Shown piece by piece: positions 1 to 8,761 of a stretch of DNA of 64,000 nt. The stretch is taken from NCBI RefSeq assembly GCF_964283195.1, contig NZ_CAXYLH010000010.1. One strand, written 5' to 3'. The notes under the pieces were generated by a model, which was given only the letters and a program-made list of their open reading frames with translations, searched no databases and had not been told where the DNA came from. Both the position numbers and the translations under genes were made by a program. This stretch comes from Paratractidigestivibacter sp003150175. GTDB taxonomy: Bacteria > Actinomycetota > Coriobacteriia > Coriobacteriales > Atopobiaceae. Each line of letters opens with the position of its first letter. Within the stretch, counting starts at the first letter, position 1.

Positions 1-195
1 ACGCAAGGGGCGGGGCGCCGGGTAGCGAGAAGCGCGGGGCGGGCGCCGCGCGCAGAAGGCGCCGGGCGGGTGGGCGCGGGTGCCGCCGCGCCGGTCCGGC
101 GCCGCTCACCAGATTGGGACGCCTGTCCCGAAGTTCGGGCCGCCCCATCCCCCTATTCTTCTGATAACGGCCGATTCAAGGAGAGGCGACGTGGG

Positions 196-1900
196 GTGAC
201 CAGGCCATCCAAATGCCCGCAGGAGTCCGGCAAGCCGCCCCGCGCGGCCGTGGCCGCCTGCGCCCTTGCGGGGCTCTGTGCCCTTTTGCTCATGGCCGCC
301 GCGGGCGTGCTCGGCCCTCCCCCCCTGCGGAGGGCTTCGCCTCGGAGCGGGAGGCCGCAGTCCTGGCGAGCCCCGCAGGCTGGCTGCTCGATCGCGCCGT
401 TCACATGCGCATCGCCCTCGTCGCGTTCTCGCTTTGGGGCGTGACCGCTTGGCTGCGCTGCCCGGACGCCGAGGTCAGGCACCTTCTTGCCGCCGTGGCC
501 GGGCTGCTCGCCCTGTGGATGGCGCTGGTCATCGTCAAGTGGAAGGTCGCCGACATTGGGCTCGGGACCTTGCTGTGGTACGCGTACTACATCCCCATGG
601 CGCTTCTGCCCGTGTCCTGCGCGGCCATAGGCGCGCGGACGGCGGGCCTCGCGTCTCGGCCCCCGGTCCGTCGGGCGCTCCGCGCCGCCCTGGCGGTCTC
701 CTGCGCGCTCGCGCTGCTCGCCCTCACCAACAACCGCCACCAGGCCTTCTTTCTGTTCGACGAGCCGACGCCCGGGATGATCGGGGACTACACCTACGGC
801 TGGGCGCACGCCGTGTTCCTCGTCTGGTCGGTGCTGTGCTACGCGGCGTTCTTCGCGAGCCTCGCCTATGCCGCGCGGCGGCGCCTCCGGCTCATGCTCG
901 CCCCCGTCGTCGGAGTCGCTCTGCTGGGAATCGCCTACTGCGTGGCCTACGTGCTCAGGTTCGAGGCGATCTTGGGCCTCAACTTCTCGCTCACCTATGC
1001 CCTGGTGCTGGTCTGCGCCCTGGAGCTCTCGCTCGACCTCGGGCTCATACCTTCCACGGTCTTCCTCAGCCGCACCTTCGACGCCCTGCCGCTGGACCTC
1101 GCCATCGTCTCGCGCGAGGGCGAGACGTTCCGCGCGACACGCGCCACCATGCGTGGCCCATCTCGGGCGGCTGGGCGCACCTCGCGCAGGACGCCTCGGG
1201 CCTCAACCGCGTCAGGGGAAGCCTCGCCGCGCGGTCATCGGAGTTGGCGCGCAGGAACGCCATGCTCGAGAACGAGCGGCAGATCTCGCAGGCGACGTCG
1301 AGCCTCATGGCGGAAGAGCGCCTGGTGGACGAGGTCGAGGCGGCGCTCTCCGTCTCGCTCGCGCGCATCGCCGACATATTGTCCTCTCTCCCCGCAAAGA
1401 AGGACGCCCCGCCCGCCGTCAGGCGCAAGGAGCTCGAGCGGGTGCGTACCCTCATCGCCTACTGCAAGCGCAAGGGCAGCCTCGTGCTCGCGGAGCAGGC
1501 GGACCCGGAGCTGGACTGCGACCGGATCCGGCTCATCACGAGCGAGCTCGCGGGCGACCTGCGCGCCGTCGGCATCGACTGCGCCGCCGTGGTCGACCTT
1601 GCCCACCCCCTCCCAGCGCAGGAGATGAGCGTCATCTACGACTGCATCTACGACTTCGCGTTCGTCGCGTTCGAGAGCGAGGACCCCGTGCTCATGTACC
1701 ACCTCGGGGAGCGCGACGACGGGACCTGCGAGCTCAGGGCGCTGCTCCAGACGGCGGACGAGGAGGACCTCGCCGCCACCGACCGGGCCCGCGAGCTCAA
1801 GTCGCTGCTGTCCCGGCGCGACACGCTCTTCTCGGTCTCTGGCGAGGAAGGCTCGCTGCGCCTCGTGCTCCGCGTCCGCTCGGGAGGCGAGCGCCCATGA
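196..1900 (+). pseudogene. 7TM-type sensor histidine kinase-like protein, frameshifted
   Basis: The likely start is GTG at 196, about 12 bases after AAGGAG at 178-183. Frame 1 encodes a first membrane segment and breaks at a run of seven C (319-325). Frame 3 then carries six or seven more membrane segments with an LTNNRHQAFF motif, close to the TNDLHQ motif of the 7TM histidine-kinase sensor domain (HisK_N_7TM). At about 1135-1160 the frame shifts again, and the rest encodes a coiled coil (ELARRNAMLENERQ) and a degenerate kinase-like C-terminus with no clear H-box histidine. Each break is restored by adding one base. The stop overlaps the ATG of the next sensor gene (1897). It is probably the first gene of a sensor-sensor-regulator operon; either a decaying gene or an assembly with indels. 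Confidence 0.6.
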
Positions 1901-3340
1901 CGCCCCCGCCCCTCAACGACGCCTGTCTGGCCATCCTGCTCGCATGCGAGCTCCTCGGCGCCGCGGCGCAGACGGTGCACCTGCCGCTCCTGTTGGCGAG
2001 GCGCGGAGGTGCGGAAGGGCGCCTCGGCGCGGCCTTCGAGCTCCTCGTCGCCGCGCACCTGTACATGGCGGTCGACTTCACCTGCTGCTGCGCATTCGTG
2101 GGAAACCCCTACCTCGCTCCCGTGGCCCTCGGCGCCGGTTGGTCGTGGCGCCTGTGGGCGAACGCCGCGGCATTCGCCTGCGGCGCCGCGCTGGCCGTCA
2201 GAAAGAAGGACCCCCCTCGACCTTATGGCGGCGGCGCTCCTCGCGCTCTGCGCGCCGCCCGCCATGGAAGCGCTCGGGGGCGTCTGGAACCTCGTCGCCC
2301 TCGTCGGCGACGTCCAGCGACACAAAAGCGAGCTCACCCGCTTCTCCATCGCCGAGACCATGAACACGGTGCCCGTGGGCGCCCTGGTCGTCGACGCGGG
2401 CGGGAGGTCCTTGTTGCTCAACGACTCGATGCGGGCGCTGCTGCGGGACCTCGGGCTCCCTACCGACCTGGGCGACCTGCGCGGCACGTGGGACGGCATC
2501 GCAAGAAGCGCGCGGCCCGCCCGCCTCTCGAGGGGGGCTCGACGAAGGCCCTGGCCCGCGCGTCGTCATCGATGCGCCCAACGGGCGCGTGCTCCTCCTC
2601 AAGAGGATCGACGGGCTCGAGATCGACCTTCCCGCTAAGGCGATCTCCGCCGTGGGCGTGTTTTCCCTCGACGTGACGGAGCTCGACGCGGCGACGCGCG
2701 AGCTCGAGGGCGCGAACGAGGAGCTCGTGCGCATCGGCCAGCAGCTCGAGGAAAGGATCGTCGAGGTCGAGTCGATCGCCGAGCAAGCCGCGTACCTGCG
2801 CATGCGCGCCCGCGTACACGACGTCGTGGGCCAGCGCCTCTCGATCTTCCAGCGCTACCTCGAGTCGGGGCGCGCCGACCAGGGCTCGGTCGAGGAGCTC
2901 ACCCGGCTGGCCAACTCGATCGTCCAGGACCTGCGGGCGCAGGACGGCCCGGACGCGGAGACCGCGCTCAAGTCCTCGTGGACGCCTTCGCGCTCGTCGA
3001 CGTCGACGTCCGCGTCGGGGGAAGGCTCCCGGGCGACGCCTCGGCCGCGGCCTTCGCCCGCGTCGCCCGCGAGGCGGTGACCAACTCGTGCCGGCACGCG
3101 CAGGCGCATCGCGTCGACATCCGGATCACGCGGCAGACGGGCGGCGACGGCGCCGCATGGACCGAGATGCTCGTCACCGACGACGGGGGCGCCGCGCGCG
3201 AGGGGTACCGCGAGGGAACGGGGATCCCCGGCATGCGCCGCGACATGGAGGAGCTGGGCGGCTCGCTGGAAGTGGTCGCCTCGCTCCGCTTCGCCGTGAC
3301 CGCGCGCGCTCCCCTACCGAAAGAGGAGGACCAGCGATGA
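1897..3340 (+). pseudogene. NarL/DegS-type (HisKA_3) sensor histidine kinase, frameshifted
   Basis: Begins with ATG at 1897, overlapping the previous stop. The pieces in order are: hydrophobic N-terminus; break in a C6 tract near 2210-2216; a PAS-like stretch (NTVPVGALVVDAGGRSLLL); break most simply placed in the G6 run at 2532-2537; HisKA_3 H-box ARVHDVVGQRLS; break near 2971; HATPase part with N-box REAVTNSCRHAQ and G-box GTGIPGMRRDMEELGG. The catalytic parts look canonical, so a full-length reading would be an active NarL-family kinase. The stop (3338-3340) overlaps the response regulator start in an ATGA arrangement, so the two belong together. Two of the three breaks lie in homopolymers, which points to either sequencing indels or slippage. 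Confidence 0.65.
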
Positions 3341-3960
3341 TCGACATCATGCTCGTGGAGGACCAGGTCATGCTCAGGGAAAGCCTCGCGGCGTCCCTTG
3401 ACGCCCAACCGGACATGCGCGTCGTCTCGCAGATCTCCGACGCCGCCCAGGCGCCGGAAGAGGCCCGCCGCTTGAAACCGGGGCTCGTCCTCATGGACGT
3501 CTGCACGGAGAACGACTCGAGCGACATCGTGGCGGCGCGGCGCATCAAGGAGTCCATGCCCGGGTGCCGCGTGGTGATCATGACGGGGATGCCCGAGGTC
3601 ACCTTCGTCGAGCAGGCGAGGAACGCCGGCGTGGACAGCTTCGTCTACAAAAGCGCGGGCTTAGGCGAGCTTCTCTCCGTCATCCGCAGCACGCTCGCCG
3701 GCTACTCGACGTTCCCCGCGCCCGTCGACTCGGTCTTCTCGGGGGCGAGCGCCCTCACCGAGGAGGAGATCCAGATCCTGCGGCTGGTGTGCGAGGCGAA
3801 GACCCGGCGGGAGATCGCCGCCGAGCTCTACCTCTCTGAGGGCACGGTCAAGCGGCGCATCGGCGAGATCCTCGCAAAGACGGGCTACGACAACATCCTG
3901 CGCCTCGCCGTCCACGCCGTCGCCGAGGGCAGCATCGTCCCCGGCATCAAGGAAGAATAA
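3337..3960 (+). CDS. LuxR-family response regulator
   Basis: Intact 207-residue NarL-type regulator. The receiver domain (about 1-120) has the acidic pair E8/D9, phosphoacceptor D54, T83 and K105. The C-terminal LuxR helix-turn-helix (about 140-200) contains LSEGTVKRRIGEILAKTG. The start ATG overlaps the preceding kinase stop and follows AGAGGAGGA, so translation is coupled to the frameshifted HisKA_3 kinase, its probable phosphodonor. Its targets cannot be read from the sequence. It is the only intact member of the three-gene signalling operon. Confidence 0.9.
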   Translation: MIDIMLVEDQVMLRESLAASLDAQPDMRVVSQISDAAQAPEEARRLKPGLVLMDVCTENDSSDIVAARRIKESMPGCRVVIMTGMPEVTFVEQARNAGVDSFVYKSAGLGELLSVIRSTLAGYSTFPAPVDSVFSGASALTEEEIQILRLVCEAKTRREIAAELYLSEGTVKRRIGEILAKTGYDNILRLAVHAVAEGSIVPGIKEE

Positions 3961-3971
3961 GGGCGCGGCGT

Positions 3972-4016
3972 GCGGCGGGGCGGCAAGAGGGGCCTCCCCC
4001 CTCGCCGCCCCGCCGC
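3972..4016. terminator. GC-rich hairpin between convergent genes
   Basis: Perfect 13-bp stem (3972-3984 with 4004-4016) whose 19-nt loop can itself pair. It lies between the convergent ends of the response regulator and the minus-strand fragment. There is no strong T tract, so it is a probable rather than typical intrinsic terminator. Confidence 0.5.
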
Positions 4017-4038
4017 GCGTTTGGGGCAATCGCGCCCG

Positions 4039-4362
4039 CTACTTGCCGAAGTCGGCGACCACCTCGTCGAACTTGATCTCGCAGGCTTTCTGGTAGTCGT
4101 CCTTGACGGTCTTCTCGTCGTTGGGGACGAAGCTGTCCAGGTACGCTTTCGCATCGGCGGAGTCGGGCTCGAGGCCCTCGAGGGTCACCCGGACACAGCC
4201 CGCCTCGCCCACGTCAGACAAGAGCTCGCAGCTCGCATCGCCGCTCTTTTCGGCCTTCTTTGCCACGAGCCAGGTACGGCCGTTGCGCGAGACGGTCCCC
4301 GCGTCCTCGGCGGTGCCGTTCGAGACCCATCCGTTGAGGAGCTCGTCTGCCTTCCTGTCCAT
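4039..4362 (-). pseudogene. Fragment of an unknown probably envelope-associated protein
   Basis: Reads 107 residues from ATG at 4362 (MDRKADELLNGWVSNGT...). It has no signal peptide or membrane segment and no obvious ribosome binding site, and looks like the C-terminal part of a larger protein, perhaps a lipoprotein. Its 5' end falls where the plus-strand cupin frame loses its N-terminus, so both genes appear to have been cut at one junction near 4360. No family was recognised; it could instead be a short intact gene. Confidence 0.4.
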
Positions 4363-4384
4363 AAACGAAGGCAACTATGCCGAC

Positions 4385-4858
4385 GTGCTGAGCAACGGCG
4401 CGGCGGGCGACGGCGCGGCGGACGGCAAGAAGCCCGCGGGCCCCGAGACCCACGGCGGGTTCTTCGGCCTCGGCGATCCCAACGACGCCTTCGCGCAGTA
4501 CTTCGTCGGCCAGAGCTATCTCAAGTCGCTCGCCGGCCCCGGCGACTACCTGGCCATCCACAACGTGACCTTCGAGCCGGGCTGCCGCAACAGCTGGCAC
4601 ATCCACCACGCGAGCAAGGGCGGCGGCCAAGTTCTTATCTGCGTCGACGGCGAAGGCTGGTACCAAGAGGAGGGCAAGCCCGCCCGGCGCCTGCGCCCCG
4701 GCGACGTCGTCGAGATCCCTGCGAACGTCAAGCACTGGCACGGTGCCGCAGCCGGCTCCTGGTTCAGTCACCTCGCCTTCGAGTACCCCGGCGAGAACTG
4801 CTCCAACGAGTGGCTCGAGCCCGTCGATGACGAGCACTACAACGCGTTGGAGGCATAG
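4385..4858 (+). CDS. Cupin-domain protein, possibly 5'-truncated
   Basis: A single-domain cupin of about 157 residues. Both cupin motifs are visible: GCRNSWHIHHASKGGGQ (metal-binding His pair) and PGDVVEIPANVKHWHGAA. This resembles the cupin partner of carboxymuconolactone-decarboxylase-like redox enzymes. The reading frame is open upstream through the opposing fragment, but no ATG with a ribosome binding site precedes the conserved part. GTG at 4385 is the least bad start; the homologous region begins about eight residues earlier, so a few N-terminal residues or the original start may be lost. It ends two bases before the flavodoxin gene, so the two are co-transcribed. Confidence 0.7.
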   Translation: MLSNGAAGDGAADGKKPAGPETHGGFFGLGDPNDAFAQYFVGQSYLKSLAGPGDYLAIHNVTFEPGCRNSWHIHHASKGGGQVLICVDGEGWYQEEGKPARRLRPGDVVEIPANVKHWHGAAAGSWFSHLAFEYPGENCSNEWLEPVDDEHYNALEA

Positions 4859-4860
4859 CG

Positions 4861-5358
4861 ATGGACAAGAAGATGCTCGTTGTCTATTACAGCTGGTCAA
4901 ACGGCAATACCGAGAAAATCGCCGAGCAGCTCGCAGACGCCTGCGGTGCCGATATCTGCCGTATCGAGACCATAGAGCCCTATCCGAGCGACTACGACGA
5001 GACCGTCGAGCAGGGCCATCGCGAGGTCGACGCGGGCTACGAGCCCGCGATCGAAGCGCTCGAGTTCGACCCGAGCGGCTACGACGTCATCGCGGTAGGC
5101 ACGCCCACCTGGTGGTACACCATGGCGCCGGCGGTCAAGACGTTCATGGGCAGCGTCGATTGGGCGGGCAAGACCATCGTCGCCTTTGCGACCAACGGCG
5201 GCTGGGAGGGCTCTACCCTTGACGATATCGAAAGCGCCGCCGCAGGGGCAACCGCAGGTCCAAGCCTCGCGATCCAGTTCGACTCGACGGGCGGAAGCCG
5301 TCAGATCACGCCTCAGCAGCAGGTGGACAACTGGATCGAGCGCGTTCAAACGCTGTAG
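4861..5358 (+). CDS. Flavodoxin family protein
   Basis: 165 residues with the flavodoxin FMN phosphate loop near the N-terminus (YYSWSNGNTEKIAEQ), the TPTWWYTMAPAVKTF isoalloxazine region and ATNGGWEGS. No signal peptide, so a cytoplasmic FMN electron carrier or quinone-type reductase. GGAGG at 4849-4853 lies inside the cupin 3' end and precedes the ATG at the usual spacing. Cupin and flavodoxin pairs of this type are common in anaerobe redox-stress operons. Confidence 0.88.
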   Translation: MDKKMLVVYYSWSNGNTEKIAEQLADACGADICRIETIEPYPSDYDETVEQGHREVDAGYEPAIEALEFDPSGYDVIAVGTPTWWYTMAPAVKTFMGSVDWAGKTIVAFATNGGWEGSTLDDIESAAAGATAGPSLAIQFDSTGGSRQITPQQQVDNWIERVQTL

Positions 5359-5379
5359 CAAGCGCTGTAAGACAAGCCG

Positions 5380-5420
5380 CCGGCCTTTGGGAAAGCAGCA
5401 ACCCCAAAGGCCGGTTTTTA
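5380..5420 (+). terminator. Intrinsic terminator after the flavodoxin gene
   Basis: A 12-bp perfect stem, CCGGCCTTTGGG with its complement, is followed directly by TTTTT and AT-rich sequence. It ends the cupin-flavodoxin operon. Confidence 0.9.
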
Positions 5421-5443
5421 TATAACTCGTTTTATCCCGTCAC

Positions 5444-5623
5444 TTGCCCTCATCGAATCGGCCACGATCAAAGAGCTTCAATACCCGACCGCAGCGACTC
5501 ATTGACCAGCTTGTTTGCGTTTGGGAACGCTCCGTGCGAGCCTCGCACGATTTTCTAAGCGATGCCGATATCGAGCGCATCAAGAAATATGTGCCCCAGG
5601 CGCTCTTGAGCGTCGAGCATCTT
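5444..5623 (+). pseudogene. GNAT N-acetyltransferase remnant
   Basis: About 50 residues (LIDQLVCVWERSVRASHDFL, then IERIKKYVPQALLSVEHL) match the N-terminal part of small GNAT acetyltransferases. The preceding beta strand (TIKELQYPTAAT) is in another frame, so a frameshift lies near 5495, and everything after residue 60, including the acetyl-CoA loop, is missing. The remnant runs into the 3' end of tag on the other strand. Confidence 0.6.
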
Positions 5624-5636
5624 CGGTCGCACGCCA

Positions 5637-6197
5637 TCAGCCGAGCGCACTCAAGTCGCAACCTCGCTCATGCCCGCAGATCACGCCTGTAGCCTGCAGA
5701 TAGCTATACGTGATGACCGGCCCCACGAACTTGAACCCACGGCGCTTGAGATCGGCGGAGACACGGTCGCCAAGTGGGCTCGTGATGTGCTCGGAGCAGT
5801 CCTCGATAACGGGCCCGCCGTCCACGAAAGCCCACAGATACGAGTCGAAACTCCCCCATTCGGTTTGCACCCGCATGAACGCCTGCGCATTTGCGATCGC
5901 CGCCTCGATCTTGCGCCGGTTGCGCACGATACCGGGATTGGCCATCAACTCGGCGACTTTCGACTCGCCATAGCCTGCCACCACGCGCACGTCAAAGCCA
6001 TCGAACGCCGCACGGAATGCCTCCCGTTTGTTAAGGATGCTCTCCCACGAAAGTCCCGCCTGGAATCCCTCGAGCACAAGCAGCTCGAAAAGCATGCGAT
6101 CGTCGTGACAAGGCATGCCCCACTCATAATCGTGATATGCCACATAGAGCGGATTCGTCAGGTTCACCCATCCGCAGCGATGCTGTATCTCAGACAT
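5637..6197 (-). CDS. tag: DNA-3-methyladenine glycosylase I
   Basis: 186 residues with the hallmark Tag sequence: N-terminal zinc-binding CGWVNLTNPLYVAYHDYEWG, FELLVLEGFQAGLSWESIL, and the C-terminal GPVITYSYLQATGVICGHERGCD that supplies the other zinc ligands. It excises 3-methyladenine from alkylated DNA by base excision. Start chosen at 6197 because GGAGGGGG lies five bases upstream; an alternative start seven codons earlier lacks a binding site. Single-gene unit. Confidence 0.95.
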   Translation of the reverse strand: MSEIQHRCGWVNLTNPLYVAYHDYEWGMPCHDDRMLFELLVLEGFQAGLSWESILNKREAFRAAFDGFDVRVVAGYGESKVAELMANPGIVRNRRKIEAAIANAQAFMRVQTEWGSFDSYLWAFVDGGPVIEDCSEHITSPLGDRVSADLKRRGFKFVGPVITYSYLQATGVICGHERGCDLSALG

Positions 6198-6640
6198 GCG
6201 AACCCCCTCCCTAGACAACTGCGATGTTTCGTTCGTACCTCAATCAAGCAGCCATTTCCAAGCTGGTCCACGATTTCTATCGCAAATCTTGCAGTGTAGC
6301 TTTGCAAGATTTGCCATTTTCGGAGCGCGCAAGCGCTTCTCATCATTTCGCGCGCCGCAAAGACGGCACGCGGCACTTGAATAAACCGTGACGGTTGCAA
6401 AAAGCGTAGATCATTCTCGAACCCACAATATGGAATCGCGTCTGCGCATCCTGCTCGGGGTAGAGCTTACAGGCAGGACGCGTCCGGATTCGTTGAGCTC
6501 ATTGTGAGACAGCCCATCGCAAAGGACCGCTTACGCGCCGTAGAGTCGCACGCGGCGCAGCCCACCGCGCCATCTGTAGTCCCGCGCAACCAGGCGTTGC
6601 TAGGACCGCGGCGGCGGCCGCGCTACGATTAGGCCACCGG
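6198..6640. other. Intergenic stretch with no gene
   Basis: About 440 bp upstream of tag with no convincing reading frame on either strand. It presumably holds the tag promoter and decayed sequence. Confidence 0.5.
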
Positions 6641-6671
6641 ATGACGAAAAGGGACAGTCCCTTTTCGTCAT
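6641..6671. repeat. Palindromic repeat, family A
   Basis: 31-nt palindrome with 15-bp arms (ATGACGAAAAGGGAC) around a single central A. Same family as 7841-7873, 8615-8687 and 11216-11288. Because the arm reads AAAA-GGGAC and the complement GTCCC-TTTT, it could act as a bidirectional terminator. Confidence 0.9.
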
Positions 6672-6713
6672 CCCGCGTGACAATCGAGAACCACGGCGCT
6701 TCTTTCGAAATTA

Positions 6714-6759
6714 GTTCGAACTTTTACTTACATGTTTTCCTGTAGGTAAAAGTTCGAAC
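6714..6759. promoter_or_regulatory. Operator-like dyad 1 in a 19-bp hairpin
   Basis: Outer arms GTTCGAACTTTTA and TAAAAGTTCGAAC extend inward to a 19-bp stem with an 8-nt loop. Inside it is TTTACTTACA-N8-TGTAGGTAAA (6723-6750), repeated 86 bp downstream. It lies upstream of the diguanylate cyclase gene and is a probable repressor site or RNA hairpin. Confidence 0.6.
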
Positions 6760-6808
6760 CATTTACAAAACCGCAGGTCGCTGGAAAGAAGAGCTCCTCG
6801 CGGGCCTC

Positions 6809-6836
6809 TTTACCTACACAAATACATGTAAGTAAA
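6809..6836. promoter_or_regulatory. Operator-like dyad 2
   Basis: TTTACCTACA-N8-TGTAAGTAAA has the same half-sites and 8-bp spacer as dyad 1. Nine of ten half-site positions pair. Located about 150 bp upstream of the GGDEF gene. Confidence 0.6.
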
Positions 6837-6987
6837 TCTTTTAATCAAATCAGACAACCCCACGATCATTATGAAAATAACGGGGAAACGAACGCCCCTC
6901 TCCCGAACGGTATTAACCTAGAGCAGAAATTTCCATATAGCTGAAATCCGAGAACGATTCGGCTGAGCGAACCGGAGGTAAGGGCAC

Positions 6988-7845
6988 ATGTACGATACGA
7001 GCACCATTGACCTCGAAGACGCCATGCCGTTCATCGAGAGCGCGCCGGCGAACATCTTCTTCAAGGACACCGAGTGCAAGTATCGCTTCGTCACCGAGCT
7101 GTGCAATTTCCTCAACGGCGGCGAGGAGCACAGTATCCTCGGCAAAACCGACCTCGAGGTTCAGACGAACCCCGAGCTGGCCAAGTTTTATTTCGAAGAC
7201 GACCTCAAGATCCTCAAGACCGGCGAGGGCAGCGAGTACGTCAGCGATTTCTCGACCCCCGAGTTCCCGGCGTTCTTCGAGATCAAGAAATCGGCGGTCT
7301 TCAAAAACGGCGAGGTCATAGGGATCATCGGCGTCATCAACGACGTCACCAAACGAGTCGTGCTCGAGCGCCAGCTCGAGGAGCTCTCGTTCCGCGACAA
7401 GCTGACGGGCCTGTACAACCGCAACTACCTCGAGTCGCGCAAGAAGCTCAACCGGCACAACGATGACCATCCGCGCAGCCTGATCATGGCGGATTGCAAC
7501 TACCTCAAGACCGTCAACGACACGCGCGGACACGAGTGGGGCGACATGCTCCTGCGCCGGGCCGCGGCCGTCATTCAAGACGCGGCGCCCGAAGGCTGCG
7601 TCCCCATACGCTTGGGCGGCGACGAGTTCTTGCTCTTCTGCCCCGGAATCGACGCGGACGGCGCGCGCGAGCTCATCGATCGAATCAAGGCTGCCTGCCG
7701 CGAGAACAGCGACGAGTCCATCACGCTCGATATAGCCCTCGGGTCCTTCACTGACAACGGGGAGCTTCCCTTCGAAGATGCGCTCCGCCGGGCGGACAGG
7801 GCGATGTACGAGGACAAGCGCCTCCGCCACGACACCCTTAAATGA
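6988..7845 (+). CDS. PAS-GGDEF diguanylate cyclase
   Basis: 285 residues, no membrane segment. An N-terminal PAS-like domain (about 10-125) contains NIFFKDTECKYRFVTE and GVINDVTKR. The GGDEF domain (about 135-280) starts DKLTGLYNRNYL and carries an intact RLGGDEFLLF (GGDEF at 210-214), so c-di-GMP synthesis is expected. No RxxD inhibitory site is at the usual distance. GGAGG lies nine bases upstream. The TGA stop lies inside a family A palindrome, so the last codons may have been altered by its insertion. Paired operator-like dyads upstream suggest dedicated repression. Confidence 0.9.
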   Translation: MYDTSTIDLEDAMPFIESAPANIFFKDTECKYRFVTELCNFLNGGEEHSILGKTDLEVQTNPELAKFYFEDDLKILKTGEGSEYVSDFSTPEFPAFFEIKKSAVFKNGEVIGIIGVINDVTKRVVLERQLEELSFRDKLTGLYNRNYLESRKKLNRHNDDHPRSLIMADCNYLKTVNDTRGHEWGDMLLRRAAAVIQDAAPEGCVPIRLGGDEFLLFCPGIDADGARELIDRIKAACRENSDESITLDIALGSFTDNGELPFEDALRRADRAMYEDKRLRHDTLK

Positions 7846-7873
7846 CGAAAAGGGACAGTCCCTTTTCGTCATT
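7841..7873. repeat. Palindromic repeat, family A, at a stop codon
   Basis: 33-nt palindrome with 16-bp arms (AATGACGAAAAGGGAC) and a central A. The repeat supplies the TGA stop of the diguanylate cyclase gene (7843-7845). Confidence 0.92.
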
Positions 7874-7895
7874 CCGCAGGTAGAAGGGTTGTGCA

Positions 7896-8602
7896 CTACG
7901 GATGCAGGTACTGACCATGCGCACGGGTCTTCGGCCCGCGCTGGATGGCGAACTCGGGGCAGCTGTGGAGGCAGCGCAGGCATGCGGCGCACTTCTCCGT
8001 CGTCCAAACGGGACGGTCATCCTGCATCTGGATCGCGCCAACGGGGCATTCGCGCGCGCAAAGCCCGCAGCCGATGCACTCCTCCCCCACCGTGAACTCG
8101 TCCGTGCGGCGCAACGAGTTCTCGTAGACCCTGCCGTAGATGCCGCCCGCGAAGCCGGGAGAAGGAATACCGGCGTGCCAGCCCGTCGCCCGTGAGTCGA
8201 TCAACTCTCGAATCTTCCGGATCCGCCTATCCGCCACCTCGTTGCGCCGCGCGACCTTCTGCGCGTCCGAGACGTCGAACATCGGCGTCCACGTGTCGGG
8301 CATTCGGACGCCGAACGCTCCATCGATGCGAAGACTGTCTTTGACCAGCAGTTTATTCGCAGAGCTGACCACGGCGCCGATTGTGGTCCCGTAGGTCGCG
8401 ACGTAGAACACGTACGGCCGCGCGCCCTCGCCGCCCTCCCAGGTAAAGCTCGCAGACTCCAGGAACTCACGCACAAGGCTCGGCAGCGACCAGCAGTACG
8501 TGGGCGAACAGATGCCCAGTCGCCCGTCTTCCCGCTGCCGCGCGCGATGCCCTCGACGACGTGCCGCGTGTTGCCCGTCGCGCTGAAGTAAACGATCATC
8601 AA
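7896..8602 (-). pseudogene. EFR1-type flavodoxin/ferredoxin fusion, frameshifted and internally deleted
   Basis: The N-terminus (MIVYFSATGNTRHVVEGIARG, from ATG 8602/8599) is a flavodoxin FMN loop. The remainder, in another frame from about 8520, reads GICSPTYCWSLPSLVREFLE, then a ferredoxin with CIGCGLCARECPVGAIQ and CAACLRCLHSCP clusters. The flavodoxin-with-4Fe4S architecture matches EFR1 family proteins. About 25 residues normally present between the FMN loop and the PTYCW segment are missing, so there is an internal deletion as well as a frameshift. Electron transfer function is probably lost. Confidence 0.75.
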
Positions 8603-8614
8603 GCTTCCTCTCTA

Positions 8615-8687
8615 AATGACGAAAAGGGACAGTCCCTTCTCATCATTTTTCTCATGATGACGAAAAGGGACTGTCCCTTTTCGTCAT
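8615..8687. repeat. Family A doublet (73 bp), copy 1
   Basis: Two family A palindromes separated by about 9 bp; the first has an imperfect right arm. The 73-bp unit is identical to 11216-11288. It lies between the broken flavoprotein gene and the amber-interrupted sensor kinase. Confidence 0.92.
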
Positions 8688-8761
8688 CCGGCGGAGAATC
8701 GTCGCGCTGGCGGGATTCGTTCAGACGACAAAGCCGCGACGGAACGATACTTAAACCCTTA

